A stretch of 58,925 nt of DNA, from the NCBI GenBank assembly GCA_051660685.1, contig JBOFQB010000047.1:1-58925 (forward strand), written 5' to 3'. The stretch's first letter is position 1. Each line of letters opens with the position of its first letter. The notes below the pieces were generated by a model that searched no databases, was not told the origin of the DNA, and saw only the letters and a program-made list of their open reading frames with translations. Positions 8,493 to 15,794 of this stretch are shown here, piece by piece. The DNA is from JAVBSX01 sp051660685. Lineage in GTDB: Bacteria; Planctomycetota; Planctomycetia; Pirellulales; Thermoguttaceae. The translations under genes and the position numbers were made by a program.

Positions 8493-11400
8493 ATGTCTCC
8501 TGCAAAGAAGAACAGCAACGACGAGGATGATCGCCCTCAACGACGACAGTTTGGGGAGGAGGAAGATGCGCAGGAATCACAAGGTTTCAGTTTTGCCGAG
8601 CTGAAAGAACGGTTGATTGCAGCACCTGAAAAAATTCGGGACTGGATTGAAGCAAACCAAGTCAAAGCGTTGATTATTCTGATCAGCGCGTTTGTCGTTT
8701 TTCTCCTCATTGTTGGACTTTTGGTTTGGCATATCATTGCGGTTAAAAATCGTCCGACCGTTGAACAGGCAATGGAGTCTCTGCAACTGGGGTATTACAC
8801 TCAATCACAGCACTTTGCCGATTCCGTTTTGAAGTATTCCAAAGAGCAGGAAGTCACAAAACGGGCGACTGCCTTACTTGTCAAGGGGATGTCACTCTGT
8901 TTGCAAACGGATATTTCGACGATTCCCGAAAAACGGGCGTATTATCTAACAGCAGCGAATTACTTGCAGGAATCGAAAAAGTTGGGATTTCCAGAAGAAT
9001 ATGCGGCAGAAGGATTGTTCTTTCTCGGAAAATCACTTTATTACGCCGATCATCTCCAAGAAGCAGTTGAGGTCTTCAAAGAAGCCGAAAAAGTGAAACC
9101 GGAAAATATGTCGTTGATTTATTGGTTGCTTGCTCAGGGATTAACCCGAACAGATCAGCCGGATTATAACACGGCGTTGCATTATACGGATTTGTACTTG
9201 AAAGTTGTGACCGACCCTCATTTGCGGGAAATTGCCCAATTGTTTCAAACCGTTATTTTACTTCGATTAGGAAGATTGGATGAAGCAATTCAGACCTTTG
9301 ATCGGGTTCCCGTCAAAGACGAATTGGAATCTTATCAGGAATTTGTCGGGGCACAAATTCTTATGGAGCAAGCGAATACATTGCGATTAAGGGCAATCCA
9401 ATTGGAGAAAGAGCTGTTTTTGACCGATTCGCCGTTTGAAATCAAGCCGGAAATGGGAGCATCCTCACAACCGAATCCAACTGTTCCAAGTGAGGAACCG
9501 AATGATTTCTGGGAGACTCCTGTGATTCCCGAGCAGAAACCGGATTATCAGGAACTGTATGAATCTCCTGATAATTGGTTAGATGCTGTTGATGATAAGA
9601 CAACAAGCACGTCATTGTTTATTCAGGAAATGGTGAAACGGCAGAAAGGAACGAATTGGCCGGTTGAGGTGTCTGAACAGGAAAGACGACGAATTCCGTA
9701 TTCACAAAAGAAGGAACCGGTTTCCCAACCGTTTGCAGAAAATGCAATTCGTTTTGCTTATGCTCATTCAGCACATTCAAATACTTCAGATCGTTCAGAA
9801 CATTCAGAAAAGGTTGCGAACATCCAACCGGTTAGATTCCAACAGTCTGAATCTGAATTGCAGTCGAAGAGCACAACGGCGTTAGGATTACAAGCGACGA
9901 CAGGACAAACGACGACAGAGCCCAAAACATTGGGTCTACGACCGCCGGAAACGCAACAGATTGATTCGGCTGTTCAGGAGATGGATGTGAGAATCGCTCA
10001 AGTCCGGGAGTTAAGAAAAGAGGCAATTGCGAAATACAATGAGGCGATTTTGCGTTTGGAAATGTCGAAAAAGGCTGACCCTGAAAATGCTGAAATTGTC
10101 CGAAGCGCGACGCTGTTGCAAGGTGTTTGTTATGAAACAATGGGGGAATTCCGCAAAGCCCAAGACATGTACCGTTTGTGTGTCAATTCTTTTCCGCGAA
10201 CAAGTACGGGAGTTGCGGGGGAGTTTCTTTGGTCGGAAATTGAACGAAAATTGGGTTATTTTGACCGTTCCCTGACCGGATATGAACGATGTCTTCAGGA
10301 ATATGAACAGTTGGAGAAATACATCAATCCTTATTTTCCGTTGACAATGTTGCAAAAACGGGCTGATGAAGCAGTCAAATCGTATTTGGAACTCCATGAT
10401 TACAACAAGGCCTTTTCGTTATTGTCGGTTTTCAAACCCCTCTTTCCCAAAGAGCAGATTGCCCAAATCTGTGCAACCGGTTATGAAGAATGGGGCAAGG
10501 AATTACATAGGGATGCAAACAGGACTCGGTTTGAGGAACATGAAAAACTCCTTGCTCAATCGCGGGAGAAATTTCGTTTGGCGGGACGTTGGTATCGTGA
10601 ATTAGCGAAGTATGATTTTGCAACAGATCGGTTTGTTAAATGGATATGGCGCAGCGCCGAAGCATTTCGGGCCGGAAAAGATTATTTGAGCGCAATACGG
10701 ATGTATGAACAGTACATGCAGCATGAAATTCTTGAACGACAAGCGGAAGTCCGGGCTTTACTTGGGCAGATGTATTTCGATTTGGATTTGCTGGACAAAT
10801 CAATTGCGATGTTTGATGATTTTCTGACGTATTATTCTGACAGTCCGCTTGTTTTTCGGGTTCGGTTGATTGACAGTTATGCTCAGACAGAAAAGGGGAA
10901 TGTTCAGAAAGCGGAAGAATTGTTGCTTGAAAATTTAAGTGGTATTCTTGCACCTGATGCAGCCGAGTATCGGGATTCGATGTTTGCTCTTGGAAAATTG
11001 TATTACAATACCGGCAATTTGACAAAAGCGATTCCAACACTGGAAGATGCGATTGTCTTGTATCCTGATGCTGTTCAATCGGCTGAAACGTATTACCGAC
11101 TTGCCCGATTGAATTTGAAGAAAGTGGAGGAAGCGAAAAAAGTCAAGGACGAAACCCCTTTGAGTACCGTCCGAGAGCGATCCGATCTGGAAATGGAACG
11201 GGCGAAAAGAAAAGCACTTGAGTATTATCAAAAATCGAAACAGCTTTTACTCAAGCGGGAACACGATCTGGTTCTTTCTCAAGCGGAAGAAATGATGCTT
11301 ATGATTTCCTATATTCAGGTTGCCCAGCTTTTGTTGGAATTGGGAGAACTCAATCAAGCGTTAACGGCGTTTAATGAGGCGCAGAATCGATATATTGACC

Positions 11401-11606
11401 AACCGGAATCACTTGACATTTTGATACAGATTGCGCAGATATATCGACGACTTCGAATGACAGAAAGTGTTCTTGAGACAATCAATCGGGGAAAGATACT
11501 GCTGCAAAAACTGACTGCGGAAAAGGCGTTTCAAGCAGGATACCGTTTCAACGAACAGGAATGGAATGAATTATTGAACTGGCAAATGCAAATGGAGTCT
11601 CTATGA
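8493..11606 (+). CDS. Large single-pass membrane protein with TPR repeats
   Basis: 1037 residues from ATG 8493 (MSPAKKNSNDED); a TTG eight codons earlier is a poorer start. An acidic, charged cytoplasmic N-terminus of about 55 residues leads to one transmembrane helix (ALIILISAFVVFLLIVGLLV), followed by a long helical region with many TPR-like motifs (e.g. AEGLFFLGKSLYYADHLQEA and MFALGKLYYNTGNLTKAI). The middle (about 330-490) is low complexity, rich in P, S, T, Q and E. The stop overlaps the start of the FlgN-like gene by four bases, so the two are translationally coupled. The context suggests a scaffold or assembly factor, perhaps for the flagellum, but no specific family was recognised. 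Confidence 0.8.
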   Translation: MSPAKKNSNDEDDRPQRRQFGEEEDAQESQGFSFAELKERLIAAPEKIRDWIEANQVKALIILISAFVVFLLIVGLLVWHIIAVKNRPTVEQAMESLQLGYYTQSQHFADSVLKYSKEQEVTKRATALLVKGMSLCLQTDISTIPEKRAYYLTAANYLQESKKLGFPEEYAAEGLFFLGKSLYYADHLQEAVEVFKEAEKVKPENMSLIYWLLAQGLTRTDQPDYNTALHYTDLYLKVVTDPHLREIAQLFQTVILLRLGRLDEAIQTFDRVPVKDELESYQEFVGAQILMEQANTLRLRAIQLEKELFLTDSPFEIKPEMGASSQPNPTVPSEEPNDFWETPVIPEQKPDYQELYESPDNWLDAVDDKTTSTSLFIQEMVKRQKGTNWPVEVSEQERRRIPYSQKKEPVSQPFAENAIRFAYAHSAHSNTSDRSEHSEKVANIQPVRFQQSESELQSKSTTALGLQATTGQTTTEPKTLGLRPPETQQIDSAVQEMDVRIAQVRELRKEAIAKYNEAILRLEMSKKADPENAEIVRSATLLQGVCYETMGEFRKAQDMYRLCVNSFPRTSTGVAGEFLWSEIERKLGYFDRSLTGYERCLQEYEQLEKYINPYFPLTMLQKRADEAVKSYLELHDYNKAFSLLSVFKPLFPKEQIAQICATGYEEWGKELHRDANRTRFEEHEKLLAQSREKFRLAGRWYRELAKYDFATDRFVKWIWRSAEAFRAGKDYLSAIRMYEQYMQHEILERQAEVRALLGQMYFDLDLLDKSIAMFDDFLTYYSDSPLVFRVRLIDSYAQTEKGNVQKAEELLLENLSGILAPDAAEYRDSMFALGKLYYNTGNLTKAIPTLEDAIVLYPDAVQSAETYYRLARLNLKKVEEAKKVKDETPLSTVRERSDLEMERAKRKALEYYQKSKQLLLKREHDLVLSQAEEMMLMISYIQVAQLLLELGELNQALTAFNEAQNRYIDQPESLDILIQIAQIYRRLRMTESVLETINRGKILLQKLTAEKAFQAGYRFNEQEWNELLNWQMQMESL

Positions 11607-12088
11607 TGGAACAGAGCGAGAAGAATTCGGGAAGAATACTGTCACAAATCATGCGTGATCGGGTTCAGGTGCTTGAACAGATTCTTATGGTTTCTGAAAA
11701 GCAACATGGACTTGTTCAGCGTAATGACATTACGACGCTGCTTAAAATTTTGGCGAGAAAACAGAAGTTCCTTGAAAACCTAGATCAATTGGAAAGGGCA
11801 CTTGACCCTTTTCGGGACATAGACCCGCGTGATCGATATTGGCAAACAGAGCAGGAACGTCTTGATTGTGAAAGGGCAATCAACCGTTCTCAAGAGTTAT
11901 TGTCACAAATCCTAGAATGGGACCGACAAAGTGAAACGATTCTTGAAAAGATGAAGCAGCAAACACAATTGGATTTGAAACGGCTTGATTGCGGGGCAAA
12001 AGTTGCAGGTGCTTATGCACGACAAAATGTTACTCCCCAATCACCCAAAAAAACGTCAAGCGACCGATTTGATTTTCAGTCGAAGTAA
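11603..12088 (+). CDS. FlgN-like flagellar chaperone
   Basis: 161 residues, almost entirely helical with heptad-like leucines, as in FlgN export chaperones that hold hook-filament junction proteins in the cytoplasm. Recognition rests on size, an ILARKQKFLENLDQLE-type helix, and position: its ATG overlaps the stop of the TPR gene (ATGA) and flgB follows 60 bases later in the same direction. FlgN proteins are poorly conserved, so a different coiled-coil protein with a flagellar role is possible. The C-terminal 20 residues are polar and probably disordered. Confidence 0.55.
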   Translation: MMEQSEKNSGRILSQIMRDRVQVLEQILMVSEKQHGLVQRNDITTLLKILARKQKFLENLDQLERALDPFRDIDPRDRYWQTEQERLDCERAINRSQELLSQILEWDRQSETILEKMKQQTQLDLKRLDCGAKVAGAYARQNVTPQSPKKTSSDRFDFQSK

Positions 12089-12138
12089 ACACTGTCATTA
12101 CCAATCTGAAGTATTGTATACCAACAACCTTGTCAACC

Positions 12139-12142
12139 GAGG
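12139..12142 (+). promoter_or_regulatory. Ribosome binding site of flgB
   Basis: GAGG ends six bases before ATG 12149, supporting this start and independent translation initiation of flgB. Confidence 0.65.
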
Positions 12143-12148
12143 TGTTCC

Positions 12149-12580
12149 ATGATTCGACCAACGTCACAATTCCGAGCAATGTTTAATGCAACGACCGTTC
12201 CCGTTCTGGAGCAGGTCGTCAATTTTGATGAAGCGCGTCAATCGCTTTTAGCGGGGAATATAGCGAACTATGACACGCCGTTTTACAAAGCACGCGATCT
12301 TGATGTTGCCAATTTCAAGAAAAAACTGGCAGGTGCAATTGAAGAGCGACATCGACCGCCCGGGTCGAATTACGCGAGATACCCCTTCAAAAATCAATCC
12401 TCTGTAATCGGTGATGATTGGCCGGAAGACAAACCGATTCTGTATCACGACAACAACAATGTCGGCATGGAATTTCAGGTCACTGAAATGGCGAAGAACA
12501 ACATTGAATTCAACACAGCACTGAACATCATGCGACATCAAATGTTGCTCTTGCAAACCGCAATCAGTGAACGGGTCTAA
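12149..12580 (+). CDS. flgB: Flagellar basal-body rod protein FlgB
   Basis: 143 residues, normal for FlgB, a proximal rod subunit that polymerises across the periplasm. The N-terminal rod signature LLAGNIANYDTPFYKARDLD (family pattern N-I-A-N-x-x-T-P-x-Y-K) is clear, and the C-terminal helix (FNTALNIMRHQMLLLQTAI) matches the D0-forming end. FlgC and FliE, which normally follow in an operon, are absent; instead the gene ends convergently against carA 31 bases away. It is therefore the last gene of a TPR-FlgN-FlgB unit. Confidence 0.9.
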   Translation: MIRPTSQFRAMFNATTVPVLEQVVNFDEARQSLLAGNIANYDTPFYKARDLDVANFKKKLAGAIEERHRPPGSNYARYPFKNQSSVIGDDWPEDKPILYHDNNNVGMEFQVTEMAKNNIEFNTALNIMRHQMLLLQTAISERV

Positions 12581-12594
12581 CCGGTCAGCTTTAT

Positions 12595-12640
12595 CCCCAA
12601 TCCCCTAATCCCTATCCCCTATTCTCCATTTTCTCAAAAA
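12595..12640. repeat. C-rich spacer repeat reaching into the end of carA
   Basis: CCCCTAATCCCTATCCCC and similar units; in the carA sense this is GGGGATAGGG-type sequence. The last codons of carA (E-N-R-G) and its TAG stop are read from the repeat itself. It belongs to the family seen at 18144, 18274, 21582, 21853, 23341, 49350 and 54664. Confidence 0.75.
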
Positions 12641-13721
12641 ACAGGTCATAGAAATTCAGAACATTTTTTGCACCTCGACCGGAATCGGGGTGAAACTGAA
12701 CACCAAAATAGGGGAGTTTTTTATGTCGGATTCCCTCACACGTCCCGTCATTCAGGTTGACATACCATTGTTCCCAACCTTCTTCCAGTCGAAGAGGGTC
12801 AATCGCAAATCCATGATGTTGAAGCGTCACCATTGTGTGATCCGTCTGGGATTGCATGACCGGATGATTCTGTCCATGATGTCCAAAACGGAGTCGGAAC
12901 ACGTCCGCTCCTGCCGATTTGGCTAATAAAGTGCAACCAAGACCCATTCCAAAAAGAGGTTTGCCCTTTTCAATTGCCTTTTTTAATCGGGGAACAATCG
13001 GCTCAACGGAATTCAAATCGTCAGGACCGTTGCTGATAATCAATCCGTCGTAAGGAATTGAGTTAAAATCGTAATCGTAGGGAACGCGGACGACTTTTGC
13101 ACCTCGATCAAGGACTGCTCGGAGAATGCTGTTGCGAACGCCGCAATCGAGAACAAGGACGGTTTTGCCGTTTGATTGGTTGTTCGGATTGTATTCCCGA
13201 ACTTCCTTGCAACTGACTTCGCCGATTAGGTTGGACGAACAACCCGATGTTGCCGTTTTGCAGTCCGCTTGACCATTTCCTTTGCAATCAGAACCGTCAA
13301 TAAGAATTTGGCCGGACATGGTTCCTTTTTCCCGGAGTATCTGTGTAATCGCTCTTGTGTCAATGCCGGTGATTGCGGGAACATTTTCCTCACGCAACCA
13401 ATCGGCAAGAGATCGGGCTGCATTCCAATGAGAGTAAGTGGAGGAATACTCCGAAACAAGGACGCCGTTCGGGGTTAAATGGTCCGATTCGTAGAACTGT
13501 CGTAAACCATTCTCGACCGTTGTGGGAGGAACTCCAACATTGCCGATCAAGGGCCAAGTAAATGTTAAAATTTGTCCCTTACACGCCGGATCACTCAATG
13601 CTTCACTGTATCCGGTCATTCCTGTACTGAAGACGATTTCCCCGGATGTTGAACAGGGAGCACCAAATGATTCACCTTGAAACACTGTTCCATCTTCAAG
13701 AACCAATCTCGCGTTTGTCAT
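12612..13721 (-). CDS. carA: Carbamoyl-phosphate synthase small subunit with a lost glutaminase nucleophile
   Basis: 369 residues. CarA normally hydrolyses glutamine and tunnels ammonia to CarB for carbamoyl phosphate. The N-terminal CarA domain is intact (ARLVLEDGTVFQGESFG, FSTGMTGYSEALSDP, the AITGIDTRAIT segment), as are late GATase features (FGHHGQNHPV and the VQFHP histidine, H344). But the nucleophile motif G-x-C-x-G-H-Q reads GMGLGCT: Gly260 replaces the catalytic Cys, Cys263 the usual His and Thr264 the Gln. The triad Glu after HP is Asp346. Codon 260 is GGT (12944-12942), one base from TGT. Either CarAB uses free ammonia here, as in CPS I, or this copy is non-catalytic. The last four residues come from a spacer repeat. 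carB is not in the window. The family call is certain; the functional state is inferred. Confidence 0.9.
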   Translation of the reverse strand: MTNARLVLEDGTVFQGESFGAPCSTSGEIVFSTGMTGYSEALSDPACKGQILTFTWPLIGNVGVPPTTVENGLRQFYESDHLTPNGVLVSEYSSTYSHWNAARSLADWLREENVPAITGIDTRAITQILREKGTMSGQILIDGSDCKGNGQADCKTATSGCSSNLIGEVSCKEVREYNPNNQSNGKTVLVLDCGVRNSILRAVLDRGAKVVRVPYDYDFNSIPYDGLIISNGPDDLNSVEPIVPRLKKAIEKGKPLFGMGLGCTLLAKSAGADVFRLRFGHHGQNHPVMQSQTDHTMVTLQHHGFAIDPLRLEEGWEQWYVNLNDGTCEGIRHKKLPYFGVQFHPDSGRGAKNVLNFYDLFFEKMENRG

Positions 13722-13926
13722 TATTATTACCGTGTCTATCTATAAGAAGGAGGAGAATGAACTGTCCAAAAACGTGTGCATTCTACCCCCTCACGCTCGC
13801 TTGTCAAGAGAAGGAGAAAACAGGAATTTATTGTTGAGTGTGGAATAAAGAAAAAATCAACCGTTGACAGTAAGATTGAAAAACAAACAAAATCAAATCC
13901 GCAATTCCGTTTTTAACGGTTGTCGG

Positions 13927-14391
13927 TCAACTTGCTGCAATACTGTGTTGAATCACAACGGTTCCGTCTTCGTGTATTTCAACTTTATCTCCCGTCTGAA
14001 CGGTTTGAAGAAATTCATCTCCCAATTGGTCAACAGCAATCAGCGGGCAATTTTCCCAAACCCGGGCAAGGACAATACCACTTGCTGCAAGACTGTCAAT
14101 GCTCTCACTAAAGAGAAAAGCACTTGGTTGAATGTTCATTGAACAGATCGTCTGAAGAATAATTCCGGCTGTTGTTGAACCTTTGGAAGCGGGTAAACAC
14201 AATGCTTTTCCGGTCAGATTTTTTTTGTAAATATCCCGATTGTCCCGATCCTCACAAATTGCATTTTTTCGTTTTTTGATTGCACTTTCCTGAAAAGTTG
14301 GCAAAATGTTGACGGGAACCCGGGAAACAACCGCTTCTCCCGAAAAAGTTCCCGCTGCAACGACACGACCTTGAAATTTTTTTTCGGACAT
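13927..14391 (-). CDS. Aconitase X small subunit (swivel domain)
   Basis: 154 residues, the size of the stand-alone swivel (DUF126-type) subunit of aconitase X. The active-site-like loop is LPASKGSTTAG, corresponding to the PSxxGSSSG loop of the family, with the later ASGIVLARVW and TGDKVEIHEDGTV segments typical of it. It pairs with the large subunit 109 bases upstream. Aconitase X enzymes are Fe-S hydro-lyases: archaeal members dehydrate mevalonate 5-phosphate, and bacterial members dehydrate cis-3-hydroxy-L-proline. Which substrate applies here cannot be told from sequence. The insertion KKRKNAICEDRDNRDIYKK is unusually basic and acidic. No second gene lies in the 205-base spacer before carA. 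Confidence 0.82.
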   Translation of the reverse strand: MSEKKFQGRVVAAGTFSGEAVVSRVPVNILPTFQESAIKKRKNAICEDRDNRDIYKKNLTGKALCLPASKGSTTAGIILQTICSMNIQPSAFLFSESIDSLAASGIVLARVWENCPLIAVDQLGDEFLQTVQTGDKVEIHEDGTVVIQHSIAAS

Positions 14392-14500
14392 TGTTGTTCT
14401 TTTTGTTTCGTTCTTACTGTTTTCTCGTTGACTTGTTTTCCCGTTGACTTGTTTTTCCGTTTTTTCCCGTTGTTGGGCAACTGGTTGTGTAACGTGTCCT

Positions 14501-15790
14501 CTATTTCTTTCCTGTTATTATGTCAACGATTTCAGACTCCTTAAAATACTTGGCCCGGGAATAGGCCCGGAGTTTGTTGGAACAGGTGATAATCGGCTTT
14601 TTATGCGTAAGAGGGTTACTTGTGTACATAAGCGGACAGATGCAGGAAATGGTTGCCCCTGTTTTCGTCAGAACTGCATACTCGGTTGTCTTTTTGAACT
14701 CCTTCAAAACGCCGGGCGAAGTTGTAATGACCGTTTGCATCGTCACTTTCGACCGTTTGTTTCTCTCCAAACCGTCCTGAATTCTTACGGTCCAGGTTTT
14801 CAGTTGAGCGAGACTGAGATGAGGACAACCGATGAAGCAGAGTTTTGGCGTTGCTTTTTCAAAAAGAGGGTGAACGAAATAACTGTCGTAGACTTTTTCG
14901 AGAACAGCATCATCAATGATGAGTGTTTGAGCGTTTTCTTCGACCAATTCCTCTTCACGATTTGACATTGTAACCGATTCGGGGGTCAAATTCTGGACAT
15001 GAAAGAGTCCGACTGCTCCACTTGACGCTAATGCTGCGCCCATATCTTTCAGGTAATCCTTGACATCTTCCGTCAACGAATTTCCCAAAAATCGGTCAAG
15101 ACCTTTGATAAGCGGGACCCCTTCTTGAACAACAAAGCCGATTGCACTTCCAAGAATTTGCGGTTCAGGGAGTGTTTTCGTGTCAACCTCAACGATCCAG
15201 TTTGCCCGACGATTTTCCTCAAGTAACAGTCCGAATTCCGGGACTTTCCCGAGAATGCAACCAAACAGGTCGAACATTGCACTATTGCGATTGCAGCGAG
15301 CACCGAGAACGGAATTGGCGTAAACAACGGCGGAACTTTCGGCCCAAGAAAGGACATCACCAAATTTTGGCTCATTCCCAACCTCTTTCATATAGCAGGT
15401 GCAGGTGTAACCGTCCTCCTTAAGAAGCCCTATTTTCCGAAGTTGTCGTTCATAATCCGCTTGTCGGTCATAAATGAACCAACTGAACACCAATTTTTCG
15501 AGCAGGGAACATTTGACATTCTCATAATCAAGCGGTCGCGGATTCGCTGTAAATTTCCATTTCGCCTCAATACCTGCATCTGCTATTTCATGTGAAATAC
15601 GATGAAGCGGTTTCATCACCCCAATTCCAAAACTTGTGACCAAATGTCCTTCATGTGTGATGTCGACCAACCGTTTTGCCCCAAATATTTCTCCATAAAG
15701 GACCAACGTCTTCAAGATTTTCGCCTTGATCTCCCCCTCTTGTCCGTCCAAAATCGCCTGTTCTTCTCGCGTTAATTGCATCTTTGACAT
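14501..15790 (-). CDS. Aconitase X large (catalytic, Fe-S) subunit
   Basis: About 429 residues from MSKMQLTREEQAILDG. The frame is open slightly further upstream into the preceding gene, but this start leaves a tidy four-base gap. Family signatures are HEGHLVTSFGIG, YANSVLGARCNRNSA, CFIGCPHLS and ISCICPLMYTSN; the cysteines in the last three regions are candidate Fe-S ligands. It forms a two-subunit enzyme with the swivel protein downstream. The nearly overlapping upstream flavoenzyme implies co-transcription and perhaps a linked dehydration-reduction sequence. This is a separate-subunit arrangement, unlike single-chain bacterial AcnX forms. Confidence 0.86.
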   Translation of the reverse strand: MSKMQLTREEQAILDGQEGEIKAKILKTLVLYGEIFGAKRLVDITHEGHLVTSFGIGVMKPLHRISHEIADAGIEAKWKFTANPRPLDYENVKCSLLEKLVFSWFIYDRQADYERQLRKIGLLKEDGYTCTCYMKEVGNEPKFGDVLSWAESSAVVYANSVLGARCNRNSAMFDLFGCILGKVPEFGLLLEENRRANWIVEVDTKTLPEPQILGSAIGFVVQEGVPLIKGLDRFLGNSLTEDVKDYLKDMGAALASSGAVGLFHVQNLTPESVTMSNREEELVEENAQTLIIDDAVLEKVYDSYFVHPLFEKATPKLCFIGCPHLSLAQLKTWTVRIQDGLERNKRSKVTMQTVITTSPGVLKEFKKTTEYAVLTKTGATISCICPLMYTSNPLTHKKPIITCSNKLRAYSRAKYFKESEIVDIITGKK

Positions 15791-15794
15791 CTGA

